Positions 38,170 to 46,435 of a DNA stretch of 64,000 bases are shown piece by piece (the stretch's first letter is position 1; every line of letters begins with the position of its first letter). Where the stretch lies: contig JAOPKE010000005.1 of the NCBI GenBank assembly GCA_025517465.1, positions 248,001 to 312,000 on the forward strand, in the 5' to 3' direction. The translations under genes and the position numbers were made by a program. Below the pieces are notes generated by a model that saw only the letters and a list, made by a program, of their open reading frames with translations, made no database searches and was not told the origin of the DNA. Origin of the DNA: Halobacteria archaeon HArc-gm2 (lineage in GTDB: Archaea; Halobacteriota; Halobacteria; Halobacteriales; Haloarculaceae).

Positions 38170-39208
38170 CAGCCATCGCCAGCACGTCGTCGAAGAAGTC
38201 CAGCGAGTCGTTGGGCCCCGGATTCGCCTCGGGGTGGTACTGTCGCGTGATGATCTCCAGGTCGTCGTTCTCCAGGCCCTCCGGCGTGTCGTCGTTGACG
38301 TTGACCTGCGTGACGTCGAGCTTCTCGCCGGGGTCCGCGACGGTGTAGCCGTGGTTCTGGGTGGTCATGACGACGCGACCGGAGCGCAGGTCCCGGACCG
38401 GCTGGTTGACGCCGCGGTGGCCGAACTCCATCTTCTCGGTCTCGCCGCCGAGCGCGTTGGCGACGACCTGCTGGCCGAGACAGATGCCGGCGAGGGGAAC
38501 CTCGCCCACTTTCTCTTCGACGAGTTCGCCGGCGGCCTCGAAGTTCACCGGGTCGCCGGGACCGTTCGAGACGAACAGCAGGTCCGGGTCGACCGCCTCG
38601 ACGTCGTCCCGGGTGGCGTCATAGGGGAAGACGTGGACGGTGGCCTCGCGCTCGACGAGCGACGAGATGATCGACCCCTTCGCGCCGCAGTCGACGAGCG
38701 CGACGGTCGCACCGTCGCCGTCTTCGTTGTGGACCTCGATCTCGTCGACGCTGACCTGTTCGCCGATGGTCGTGTGGTCGGACATGTGCTTGCACTGGCG
38801 GAGCTGTTCGAGGGCCTCCTCCTCGCTCGCGTCCGGGCCGGCAGAGATGCCGCACTTCATCGCTCCCTCGTCGCGGATCTCGGTGACGATGTCGCGGGTG
38901 TCGAGGTGGTCGACGGCGGGGACGTCCTCCGATTCGAGCCACTCGGCGACGTCGTCGGTCAGTTCCCGGGCGACGGCGGCGCGCGGGTGGACGCGGTCGG
39001 ACTCGAAGCGTTCCTCCCGGACGCCGTAGTTGCCGATCAGCGGGTACGAGAACGTGAGAATCTGTTCCTCGTAGGACGGGTCGGTCAGGCTCTCTTCGTA
39101 GCCCGTGTACGCGGTCGTGAACACGACTTCGCCACGCGCCTGGCCGGGTGCGCGCGAGCGTGCCTCCACGACGCGTTCGCCCTCCAGCGCGACGTATGCG
39201 TCAGCCAT
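38153..39208 (-). CDS. carA: Carbamoyl-phosphate synthase small (glutaminase) subunit
   Basis: 351 residues. It hydrolyses glutamine and channels ammonia to CarB. The N-terminal domain has FTTAYTGYEESLTDPSYEEQIL. The class I amidotransferase domain has VDCGAKGSII, SNGPGDP, GICLGQQVV (nucleophile Cys) and the HPEA segment near the C-terminus. The TAG stop lies in the loop of the terminal hairpin of the 65-bp array, so the last codons (GESRT) are part of a repeat. It diverges from the Lrp gene; CCTTATACG near 39231-39240 is the TATA candidate. Confidence 0.96.
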   Translation of the reverse strand: MADAYVALEGERVVEARSRAPGQARGEVVFTTAYTGYEESLTDPSYEEQILTFSYPLIGNYGVREERFESDRVHPRAAVARELTDDVAEWLESEDVPAVDHLDTRDIVTEIRDEGAMKCGISAGPDASEEEALEQLRQCKHMSDHTTIGEQVSVDEIEVHNEDGDGATVALVDCGAKGSIISSLVEREATVHVFPYDATRDDVEAVDPDLLFVSNGPGDPVNFEAAGELVEEKVGEVPLAGICLGQQVVANALGGETEKMEFGHRGVNQPVRDLRSGRVVMTTQNHGYTVADPGEKLDVTQVNVNDDTPEGLENDDLEIITRQYHPEANPGPNDSLDFFDDVLAMAGESRT

Positions 39209-39310
39209 TACGAGATACGTACAAAGTTGTGGCGTATAAGGGTTGCTTTCGAAGCCGAGTTACGAATTTCGCAATCCTCAAGTACGGACCCCCGGTAGTA
39301 TTCGACCTCG
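39209..39310. promoter_or_regulatory. carA / lrp divergent promoter region
   Basis: It holds a carA TATA candidate (TTATAC on the minus strand near 39233) and AT-rich ACGAATTTCG. In many archaea Lrp proteins bind their own divergent promoters, so this spacer is the natural place for control of carA by the neighbouring regulator; that is inference. Confidence 0.4.
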
Positions 39311-39724
39311 ATGGACGACCTCGATCGGGAGATCCTGGATATCCTCCGCCGGGACTCGCGCACGCCGTACACGGAGATCGCCGACATCGTGGGAACCTCG
39401 GAGGGCACCGTCCGCAACCGCGTCGAGCGGTTGATGGACCAGGGCGTGATCGAACGCTTCACGATCGCTACGCAGACCGGGAACGTCAAAGCGATGATCG
39501 AAATCGGCGTCGACGTCAACGTCGACACCCAGGCGGTCTGCGACCGGGTGGCCGAGTGGCCCGAAGTAGACTTCGTCTGGCAGGTTTCCGGCGAGGACGA
39601 CATCGTCCTCGTGGTCGACTGCGCCGACACGGAGGGCGTCAACGAGCTGATAACCCAGGCCCGGGAGCTCGACGACGTCGTGAGTACCAAGACGAGGCTG
39701 ATTCTCGACGAACAGCTCGGGTGA
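39311..39724 (+). CDS. Lrp/AsnC-family transcription regulator
   Basis: 137 residues. The N-terminal HTH (LDREILDILRRDSRTPYTEIADIVGTSEGTVRNRVERL) is followed by the RAM ligand-binding domain. That domain has FTIATQTGNVKAMIEIGVDVN and VDFVWQVSGEDDIVLVVDC. Such proteins bind an amino acid and activate or repress metabolic genes. Divergence from carA suggests a role in glutamine, arginine or pyrimidine control; the effector is unknown. Confidence 0.93.
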   Translation: MDDLDREILDILRRDSRTPYTEIADIVGTSEGTVRNRVERLMDQGVIERFTIATQTGNVKAMIEIGVDVNVDTQAVCDRVAEWPEVDFVWQVSGEDDIVLVVDCADTEGVNELITQARELDDVVSTKTRLILDEQLG

Positions 39725-39799
39725 CAGACGCGGTCGGCCGCAGGGTGGGCGCGTCGGACGGCCTGGACGAACCCCGGAGCCGGCCGGCGACGGTCGCTC

Positions 39800-40477
39800 C
39801 TATTCCTGGAACTCCTGGACGCGGCCACCACGGGCAGAGTAGGCGGCGACGGCGATGACGGCGACGTAAAACACCACGACGACCGCAGTGACGACTTCGC
39901 CCGGTATCGTCAGGATCGACGCGGTCTGTCGCCACGGCTCCGACGCCTCGAAGACGGTGATACGCGCGATCCAGGCCGCGAGCAGGATCAGCAGGAGTGC
40001 GAGGTAGGATCGCCGGAGTCGGTGGGTGAGTGCCTGCTGGAAGCTCATCTCGAACCTGGGATTGCGGAGTTCGTCGCCGAGTTCCGTGCGCCAGTCCGAC
40101 TCGGCCGTCGGGTCGGGCGAGTACATCTGCGCGAACAGGTCCTGCTGGAGGACCCGTACTCGATTCCGCCAGATGTCGTACTCCCGGTACCGCACCGCTT
40201 CCATCGTGAGAAACGCCGTGACGCCGAACACGCCGATGAGTATCACGTAGTGGGGATTGTCTGCACTGGAGAAGGCCCACGTTAGTATCGCACCGACGAC
40301 CACGACGGCCCAGTTCGTGGTCTGGTCGAGGCGGCCGCGCCAGGTCGCCATCCGGTCGACTTCCCCCCGGTAGAACTCGCCAGTCAGGCTCGCCACTGCG
40401 GACTCTCCCTCGGGTATTCTGTCGGCCGCCGCGCTGTCGGGGTTCGCCGTCGTCGCCTCCGAATCGTCTGTAACCAT
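39800..40477 (-). CDS. DUF2270 membrane protein
   Basis: 225 residues. GEFYRGEVDRMATWRGRLDQTTNWAVVVVGAILTW is the DUF2270 hallmark. Four membrane segments lie at about 57-72, 78-94, 160-178 and 190-212. A conserved cytosolic loop (VRYREYDIWRNRVRVLQQDLFA) separates the pairs. The function is unknown. It converges on the lrp gene and diverges from the mechanosensitive channel gene. Confidence 0.85.
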   Translation of the reverse strand: MVTDDSEATTANPDSAAADRIPEGESAVASLTGEFYRGEVDRMATWRGRLDQTTNWAVVVVGAILTWAFSSADNPHYVILIGVFGVTAFLTMEAVRYREYDIWRNRVRVLQQDLFAQMYSPDPTAESDWRTELGDELRNPRFEMSFQQALTHRLRRSYLALLLILLAAWIARITVFEASEPWRQTASILTIPGEVVTAVVVVFYVAVIAVAAYSARGGRVQEFQE

Positions 40478-40599
40478 GCTTCGGTTCCCCGTTGGAACGC
40501 CACGACAAAAGATGACAGGAAATTAACTGGACTGTGGCCGGGCCACCGTTCCGCGTTCATCGGACAGAGGTTCTTGCCCCTGTAGCGACAAGTTAGGGT

Positions 40600-41523
40600 A
40601 TGCAGTTCGGCCCCGACTTCCTCGTGGACGTCCTGGCGACCTACGCGAACCTGCTCCAGAACATCGTCGAGTTCGCCGTCATCGCACTCGGTCTCTACGT
40701 CGTCGGACGGGCGCTCGTCGAGACGGTCGGGCGAATCGCGCTCCAGCGCTCGAAGTTCGACGAGACGATGGCCGACGGCGTGCTGAGCTTCCTCCGCCTC
40801 GCCGTGGTGTTGCTCGCCGTCGTCGTCGGGGCCAGCGCCGCCGACTTTCGGGGAGCATTCGCCGGCTCGGCGCTCATCGCGGGCGGCGTGACGCTGGCCG
40901 TCGGCCTCGGCGCCCAGGACGTGCTCGGGAACTTCGTCGCCGGGGCCTTCCTCGTCCAGGACCCCGACGTCAACATCGGCGACCGGATCCGGTGGGAGGA
41001 CGAGGAGGGGATCATCACCGGCATCGACCTGCGAGTGACCCGGGTTCGGACGCTCGACAACGAGATAATCGTCGTCCCGAACAGCGAGCTCTCGACGACC
41101 GTCGTCCGCAACCTCACCTCCCACAATCCCGTCGGCTTCTCTTACGAGTTCGCGGTCCAGCACGACGAAATCGACGAGGCCGTCGCCACTATCGAGACGG
41201 TCGCGGCGGAGTACGACGAACTCGTCGACGTGCCAGCTCCGACCGTCCGGGTGACCGACCTCCTCGAGTCCGAGGTCGTCGTCACCGCCAGAGCGTTCTT
41301 CCCCATCGAGAAGCGGTCACAGCGCTACCGGATCCGGACGACCTTTCTCCGGCGCGTCGTCCAGCGATGTCAGGAGAACGGCGTCGGCCTCAGCCAGTCG
41401 ACTCTGCAGGAACTGTCGGGGAAAGTCGGGGTCGACCCGGTCGCCGTCGACGAGGGGGGCCCAGCTGACAGTGACGAGACCGCGTATCGGTCGACCGACG
41501 AGGACCACCGCGATCCCGATTGA
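40600..41523 (+). CDS. MscS-family mechanosensitive channel
   Basis: 307 residues. Two to three membrane segments precede the pore helix GSALIAGGVTLAVGLGAQDVLGNFVAGAFLV. The beta domain (VNIGDRIRWEDEEGIITGIDLRVTRVRTLDNEIIVVPNS) and a C-terminal alpha/beta domain follow. It releases osmolytes when membrane tension rises. The TAG-free acidic tail is short and typical of halophiles. Confidence 0.93.
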   Translation: MQFGPDFLVDVLATYANLLQNIVEFAVIALGLYVVGRALVETVGRIALQRSKFDETMADGVLSFLRLAVVLLAVVVGASAADFRGAFAGSALIAGGVTLAVGLGAQDVLGNFVAGAFLVQDPDVNIGDRIRWEDEEGIITGIDLRVTRVRTLDNEIIVVPNSELSTTVVRNLTSHNPVGFSYEFAVQHDEIDEAVATIETVAAEYDELVDVPAPTVRVTDLLESEVVVTARAFFPIEKRSQRYRIRTTFLRRVVQRCQENGVGLSQSTLQELSGKVGVDPVAVDEGGPADSDETAYRSTDEDHRDPD

Positions 41524-41529
41524 CGGGAG

Positions 41530-42222
41530 TCACTGCGACCCCGACTGGCCTGGTGTCTTCTCCACGACGTGGCCCTTGAGCCGGTGAACTCGCCGATAGA
41601 GTTTGCGAAGCACCCGGTCGGTGAGGTGGTTCCGCACCGCCGGTTCCACGCGTCCGTCGCGGATGGCTTCGACGACGCTCCGAGGGGTCAGCCGCTCGGC
41701 GTCGACGAGGGTGACCGCGCGGCCGACTTCTATGGGGTAGTGCGCGTCGCTCCCGCCGACGAGCGGGAGTTCGCGCTGCCGGGCGAGCGATTCGACCCGC
41801 TCGACGTCGCCGGTGTGCTTGCCGTTGACCTCGACGGCGTCGAAGTCGGCGCTGCTCCCCGGCAACATGCTGTTCCGGAACGGGTGGGCCATGATCGCGG
41901 CGCAGTCGTGCTGGTGGGCCAGTTCGACGGCCTCGACCGGCGTCAGCCGCTCCGGGACGGTCGCCTCGGGCGGGTCGGGCCCCACGACCAGGAGGTGGCC
42001 CTCGGTCGTCGTTATCTCGATGCCGGGGACGACGACTGACCGGGCGGAGTCGGGCCGATACCAGTAGTCGTGGTTGGTGATCCCGAGTCCGTCGACGTCG
42101 CGACGGTGAGCGACTCCGTCGAGCAATCTGGCCCCGAGCGGGTCGAAGGGCGTCGCTCGCGACCGGAAGCCGTGGAAGAACCGGGTGTGGGTGTGGAGGT
42201 CGACGACGTACACGGATCTCAT
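41530..42222 (-). CDS. PHP-domain metallophosphoesterase
   Basis: 230 residues. Metal-ligand motifs are VVDLHTHTRFFHG, GLGITNHDYW, GIEITTTEGHLLVV, AIMAHPFRN and GGSDAHYP. The PHP fold hydrolyses phosphodiesters or phosphomonoesters. Haloarchaeal proteins of this size are usually annotated as PHP-associated metal-dependent phosphoesterases. The start ATG 42222 gives the family N-terminus; the frame is open far upstream but is antisense to the lipid kinase. It converges on the MscS gene with a 6-bp gap. Confidence 0.88.
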   Translation of the reverse strand: MRSVYVVDLHTHTRFFHGFRSRATPFDPLGARLLDGVAHRRDVDGLGITNHDYWYRPDSARSVVVPGIEITTTEGHLLVVGPDPPEATVPERLTPVEAVELAHQHDCAAIMAHPFRNSMLPGSSADFDAVEVNGKHTGDVERVESLARQRELPLVGGSDAHYPIEVGRAVTLVDAERLTPRSVVEAIRDGRVEPAVRNHLTDRVLRKLYRRVHRLKGHVVEKTPGQSGSQ

Positions 42223-42267
42223 GACGGTGCAGACACACTTTTGCGTTCGGACTGCCTGGGTAGAGAC

Positions 42268-43191
42268 GTGACCTCTCCGGTCGACGACCCACCGGGAACG
42301 CCCCGTCGGATACTCGTCCACAACCCCGCTTCCGGCGACGCCAGTCACGGCGACCAGATTCGCCGGCTCGCCGACGAACGGGGCTACGAAGTCCGTGAGA
42401 CCGAGTCGGCCGAGGACATCGTCGAGAAGGCGGCGACCGCTGCCGCGGAGGCAGACGTCGTCGCTGCCGCCGGTGGCGACGGGACGCTGACCCGCGCAGT
42501 CCGCGGCCTGGCCCGGGCCGACGCGTTCGAGGACACGCTCTTCGGCGTCGTCCCGGTCGGAACCGGCAACAACTTCGCGGGAAACGTTGGCGTAACCGGC
42601 ATCGAACACGGCTTCGACGTTATCGACCACGGCGACCGGCGCCGGATAGACGTCGGCCTCGTCAACGAGACGCCGTTTCTGAACTCCGTCGTCGCCGGGT
42701 TGACGGCCGAGGCCAGCGCGGACACCGAACCCGAAGCCAAGGAGCGGTGGGGAACCCTGGCCTACGCGATGACGACGGCGGAGACGCTCCGGGAGTTCGA
42801 CAACCTGCGAGTACGGATCGAACGGGACGACGACGAACCCCTGTCCTGCGACGCCAAGATCGTGTTCGTCGGCAACGCGCGCGGCTTTCCCAGGACCGGC
42901 CGGTCGCAAGGAAACATCGAGGACGGCCTGCTCGAGGTGGCCGTGATAGAGGACACGTCGACGCTGGACCTCATCGAGGAGTCGCTCCAGGCGGCGCTGG
43001 GCAACGACGCGGAACACGTCAGTCGGTTCGAGACGCGCCGGCTCGAAATCGAGCTGTCGGGCGAACCCGACGACATCAGCGTCGACGGAGAGATCTTCAC
43101 CGAGTCCCAGCTCACCTTCGACGTCTGGGAACGGACGCTCTGGCTCCCCGTCGGGGATGCCTACGATCCGTCGCCCCAGGGATCGAGGTAA
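42268..43191 (+). CDS. Diacylglycerol/lipid kinase family protein
   Basis: 307 residues from a GTG. The kinase core includes ILVHNPASGDASHGDQIRRLA, AAAGGDGTLTRAVRGLA (nucleotide-binding GGDGT) and VVPVGTGNNFAGNVG. A C-terminal beta domain with DISVDGEIF follows. It phosphorylates a lipid hydroxyl or a related substrate such as a sugar or prenol; archaeal substrates are uncertain. A TATA-like ACACTTTTG at 42234-42242 fits a leaderless GTG. It diverges from the PHP gene. Confidence 0.88.
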   Translation: MTSPVDDPPGTPRRILVHNPASGDASHGDQIRRLADERGYEVRETESAEDIVEKAATAAAEADVVAAAGGDGTLTRAVRGLARADAFEDTLFGVVPVGTGNNFAGNVGVTGIEHGFDVIDHGDRRRIDVGLVNETPFLNSVVAGLTAEASADTEPEAKERWGTLAYAMTTAETLREFDNLRVRIERDDDEPLSCDAKIVFVGNARGFPRTGRSQGNIEDGLLEVAVIEDTSTLDLIEESLQAALGNDAEHVSRFETRRLEIELSGEPDDISVDGEIFTESQLTFDVWERTLWLPVGDAYDPSPQGSR

Positions 43192-43240
43192 CCCGCGTGG
43201 TACCCAGAGGGCTAAGTGGCCGACGTGAGAGGTGACCGTC

Positions 43241-43858
43241 ATGAGTCGGAACGCAGTCGAAGGGAGTATGACCCCCGTCTCCGATGAGACACTCATGAGC
43301 GAGGACAGCACTGAGGAAGCCCACGCCAACGCCCTCCAGGACGTGGTAGCCGTCGACGAGAACGACGAACCGCAGGGAACGGTCAACCGACTCGACGCCC
43401 ACACCGGCGACGGTATCCGGCACCGGGCATTCACCGCGCTGCTGTTCGACGAGGACGACAACATCCTGCTGGCCCAGCGCGCGTTCGGCAAGCGCCTCTG
43501 GGACACGCACTGGGACGGTACCGTCGCCTCCCACCCCGTCGAGGGACAGAGTCAGGAAGCGGCCACGCGCGAGCGACTCGAGGAGGAGCTCGGCGTCACC
43601 CCCGACCAGTACGACGACCTGCGGGTCACCGACCGGTTCGAGTACAAGCGCTACTACGAGAATGCGGGCCTCGAGTGGGAGGTCTGTGCCGTCCTCCAGG
43701 CCACGTTGCACGACACCACCCTCGACCCGGACCCCGAGGAGGTCGCTGGCCTCATGTGGGTCCCCTACGAGTATTTCAACGAGAACCCGAAGTACTACCG
43801 GCAGCTCCGCCTGTGTCCCTGGTTCGAGATCGCCGCTCGCCGGGACACGAGCGAGTGA
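43241..43858 (+). CDS. idi: Type I isopentenyl-diphosphate isomerase-like Nudix protein
   Basis: 205 residues. Idi interconverts IPP and DMAPP for archaeal lipids. AFTALLFDEDDNILLAQRAFGKRLWDTHWDG and SHPVEGQSQEAATRERLEEELG match the type I family, and EWEVCAVLQA has the active-site Glu region. PWFEI near the end is also typical. The active-site Cys of the usual C(C/G)SHP or CGHP segment is replaced: here it reads TVASHP. A TATA-like GGCTAAGT near 43211 favours ATG 43241; an internal ATG at 43295 also starts a plausible N-terminus. Confidence 0.82.
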   Translation: MSRNAVEGSMTPVSDETLMSEDSTEEAHANALQDVVAVDENDEPQGTVNRLDAHTGDGIRHRAFTALLFDEDDNILLAQRAFGKRLWDTHWDGTVASHPVEGQSQEAATRERLEEELGVTPDQYDDLRVTDRFEYKRYYENAGLEWEVCAVLQATLHDTTLDPDPEEVAGLMWVPYEYFNENPKYYRQLRLCPWFEIAARRDTSE

Positions 43859-44035
43859 CTCCCCGGTAACGACCGGTCATCGATTCCCGTCGCGGGCCCG
43901 AGCGCTGGCGACGAGCGACGGCTGACACGGTCGATCCGGAGACCGTACTGACGGCTCCCGACGGAGCGTCGATCCGCGAAAAACTGGCGGGTTTCGGTGC
44001 CTGGGAGGGCAGTTCGGGCAGAGCGGATCGCGAGG
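43859..44035. other. idi / lipoprotein spacer
   Basis: No gene or marked repeat is seen; both flanking genes converge here. Confidence 0.45.
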
Positions 44036-44476
44036 TTAGCTCGACTCGTTCGTCTCGTTTTCGTCTCCCATGGTCTCGTTTTCCTCGCCGAGGGTTTCGT
44101 TCTCGTCCATGGATTCGTTTTCGTCTTCCATTGTCTCGTTCTCCTCGCCGAGGGTTTCGTTCTCGTCCATGGACTCGTTTTCCTCGCCCAGGGTGTCGTT
44201 TTCGTCTCCCGTGGTCTCGTTCTCTTCGCCGAGGCCGACTTCGTCCTCCGTCTCCTCGTCCATGGTTGTCTCGGTCTCTTCGCCCATGCCGGCTTCCGTC
44301 TCGGTCTCTTCGCCCACGCCTCCCTCTGTCTCGGTCTCTTCGCCGGCGCCCGCGTCAGTTTCGGTCCCGTCGCCGCCGTCACCGCCCGGTTCGCCACAGC
44401 CCGCGAGGCTGACGGTGGCTGCGGCGGCGGTCACTGTCTTCACGATTCGTCGTCTGGTGTAGTTATCGTTCGGCAC
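44036..44476 (-). CDS. Tat-type lipoprotein with acidic repeats (146 aa)
   Basis: GTG start. YTRRRIVKTVTAAAATVSLAGCG combines a twin-arginine motif with a lipobox (LAGC, Cys 27), predicting a lipid-anchored surface protein. Nearly all the rest is Glu/Asp/Asn/Thr repeats such as ENETLGEENETM and GEETETE. There is no folded domain, so it may be a surface polyanion, a spacer or a cation-binding layer protein. The repeats make homology assignment unsafe. Confidence 0.8.
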   Translation of the reverse strand: MPNDNYTRRRIVKTVTAAAATVSLAGCGEPGGDGGDGTETDAGAGEETETEGGVGEETETEAGMGEETETTMDEETEDEVGLGEENETTGDENDTLGEENESMDENETLGEENETMEDENESMDENETLGEENETMGDENETNESS

Positions 44477-44766
44477 GTTCGCAGTCAGGAGGTCAATGGT
44501 CTTTGCAAAACGGCACTTAACATCTTTTCATTCGGATTACAGATTTTAACGCGTGTCGTTATTCGACGTCGGCGACGACGGCGCCTGAGCTCGCGGATTT
44601 AGGCACTCGCACTCGTTGATAATCTGACGTTATTTTTTAAGTCGTTTCGAATAGGGATCTGCAAAATTGCACGATCGGAATGGGGGCGGAGCTGACGGGA
44701 CGAGACGAGTCACTCTGTGGTCGGACCGTTCCCAACGGCTCCGCCAGTGCGAACCGACGGCGTCGC
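44477..44766. other. AT-rich spacer with a palindrome
   Basis: It holds the lipoprotein promoter (TTAAG candidate near 44517, minus strand) and an unusually AT-rich stretch with T-runs (about 44625-44645). The perfect inverted repeat TGCAA-AA-TTGCA lies at 44660-44671. No ORF with coding character is seen. Confidence 0.5.
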
Positions 44767-45060
44767 TCAGGCGCCTCGCGAACGCACTGCCGACCAGACG
44801 GCCACGCCGCCGAGGAGGAACGCTGGCAACAGCGGCAACACGAGATACGCGTCCCGCAAGGAGAGACCGAACGACGAGGCGTACCCCGGCAAGAGCAGGA
44901 TCAGTCCCGGAACCACGAGGAACGAGAACGCGACGGTGGCGACGAGAACCCAGCCTCGCCAGTCGAACCGTCGGTCCGCGTCGGGCGCGGCCGGTTCGCC
45001 GCTGGGCCGGTGGACGTACCCGTCGTTGCCGTCGCCATCTTCCCGCCGGTCACCCGTCAT
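44767..45060 (-). CDS. Small membrane protein with acidic N-terminus (97 aa)
   Basis: An acidic N-terminal 33 residues (MTGDRREDGDGNDGYVHRPSGE) are followed by two hydrophobic helices (WVLVATVAFSFLVVPGLILLL and AYLVLPLLPAFLLGGVAVW). It ends RSRGA. No family is recognised. Orientation: N-terminus cytosolic by the positive-inside rule is ambiguous. Confidence 0.65.
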   Translation of the reverse strand: MTGDRREDGDGNDGYVHRPSGEPAAPDADRRFDWRGWVLVATVAFSFLVVPGLILLLPGYASSFGLSLRDAYLVLPLLPAFLLGGVAVWSAVRSRGA

Positions 45061-45218
45061 CGGGCCGTCACCCCGCGGCCCGGATTCTCCGTCGTAATCC
45101 GAGGCACGAACTGTGGCCGAGCGCGCCAGACCCGCTGGCCTCGTTGCATACGCCCACGTGGGGGTAGCTGCTGGAAAACCCTAGCGGTTCATCGAGGTGG
45201 TTGTACGCCCGTCCCGGC
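45061..45218. other. Spacer upstream of the 45219 hairpins
   Basis: No coding character is seen; plus-strand ORFs here are shadow frames. Confidence 0.4.
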
Positions 45219-45301
45219 GCCCGGCCGAACTGAGTGAGGCCGGGCTCGATAGTCGAACGGAGTGAGACTGGGCTCGACGGTCGAGCAGCGCGAGTCCGTC
45301 G
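45219..45301 (+). repeat. Three consecutive hairpins with GNA-type loops
   Basis: (1) 45219-45245: GCCCGGCC / GGCCGGGC around GAACTGAGTGA. (2) 45251-45269: AGTC / GACT around GAACGGAGTGA. (3) 45275-45301: CGACGG / CCGTCG. They belong to the same loop class as the 65-bp arrays. Confidence 0.75.
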
Positions 45302-45356
45302 GCGTTCGACGTGGCCGGTGCCGTCGAACGTCGGTACAAAGTTACGACCACCACTA

Positions 45357-45506
45357 TCAGGCGGGCCGCTCAGAGATGTTCTCCATGCTGACCCGATGGT
45401 CGGTCGCTGCGACGTGGTCGTTCTTCACGTCGAGAGCCTCGTCGCGGTCCTCGTACACCCCTTCCTCGGTACACTCGTGACAGACGAAGTGAAACCGTTC
45501 ACCCAT
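45357..45506 (-). CDS. Zinc-finger microprotein (49 aa)
   Basis: MGERFHFVCHECTEEGVYEDRDEALDVKNDHVAATDHRVSMENIS. One CxxC and a downstream HxxxxxH could bind one zinc ion. The longer frame upstream lacks coding character. It is AT-rich upstream (TTATTGTGTTAGTATTT), consistent with a promoter. Haloarchaea encode many such one-finger proteins of unknown role; I recognise the pattern from other haloarchaea but not a named family. Confidence 0.7.
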   Translation of the reverse strand: MGERFHFVCHECTEEGVYEDRDEALDVKNDHVAATDHRVSMENISERPA

Positions 45507-45720
45507 AACTGTTCGTGAAATACTAACACAATAATCGTTTTGATACGCCATTAACCAGCTTATCATCATGTTAATCCACTCGTGAGACGAAGGCCCGAGA
45601 CTGTCGTACGGCGGACGACTGCTGCCGGGTGCGACGATACTGTCAGTAGGATACCGACGCCCTTCCTCGACAGTGCGACAGACACAGGAGGCTTTTCCGG
45701 GCGGGCGTTCACGAATCTCC

Positions 45721-46356
45721 ATGGTCGATTTCCAGTCCCGCGACACGAACCGGGGTCGGTCGACGACCGACGACGACGCCAGCGTCGACGGCCAGGGCGA
45801 CGCCGACCCGGACGAGCCCGATTCGTCCGAGGATCACGCGGCCGCCACCGCGGATCACGAGGAGACGACGGCGATTTCGGCGGCAGTCGTCAGCGTCTCG
45901 GACACGCGCACGCACGACGACGACCCGGGCGGCGAAGCCGTCGTCGACGCCTTCGAAGCCGCCGGCCACGACGTCGCCACCCGGGAAGTCCTGCGCACCG
46001 CCCACGACTCGGTCCAGCAGACCGTCGACACGCTCGTCCGGCGCGAGGACGTCACCGTCGTGGTGACGACGGGCGGAACCGGTGTGGGTCCCCGCGCGGT
46101 CACTATCGACGCAGTTCACCCGCTCATCGACAAGGGGCTGCCGGGCTTCGGCGAACTGTTCCGACGGCGGTACGCGGAGTCGGTGGGAACCGACGCCATC
46201 GGGACGCGGGCGACGGCCGGCATCGCGGAGACGACGCCTGTCTTCTGTCTCCCCGGTGACCCGGACGCCGCCCGGCTCGGCGTCAGCGAAATCGTCGTCG
46301 AGCAGGCCGAGCGGCTGGCCACGCTGGCGAGCGGTGACGACACGTCGGACGCGTAG
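45721..46356 (+). CDS. moaB: MoaB/Mog-family molybdopterin adenylyltransferase-like protein
   Basis: 211 residues. The core (from about residue 55) has AAVVSVSDTRTHDDDPGGEAV, VVVTTGGTGVGPRAVTIDAV and IGTRATAGIAETTPVFCLPGDPDAARLGV, typical of MoaB/MogA. This enzyme adenylates molybdopterin before metal insertion. The first 50 residues are an acidic, probably disordered extension rich in D/E. A TATA-like GGCTTTTCC (45690-45698) lies about 26 nt upstream of the ATG. No other moa/moe gene is adjacent. Confidence 0.88.
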   Translation: MVDFQSRDTNRGRSTTDDDASVDGQGDADPDEPDSSEDHAAATADHEETTAISAAVVSVSDTRTHDDDPGGEAVVDAFEAAGHDVATREVLRTAHDSVQQTVDTLVRREDVTVVVTTGGTGVGPRAVTIDAVHPLIDKGLPGFGELFRRRYAESVGTDAIGTRATAGIAETTPVFCLPGDPDAARLGVSEIVVEQAERLATLASGDDTSDA

Positions 46357-46435
46357 TCCGGCGGGGTGCAACACGACGATCCGAACGGCGAGAAAGCGAG
46401 GCGGATCGACCGGCGAAAAACGCCGTCGGCCGGCG

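Noticed and set aside
41530-43506. A 658-residue minus-strand frame
   Set aside because: Only the last 230 codons form a PHP protein. The rest is antisense to the lipid kinase and idi genes.
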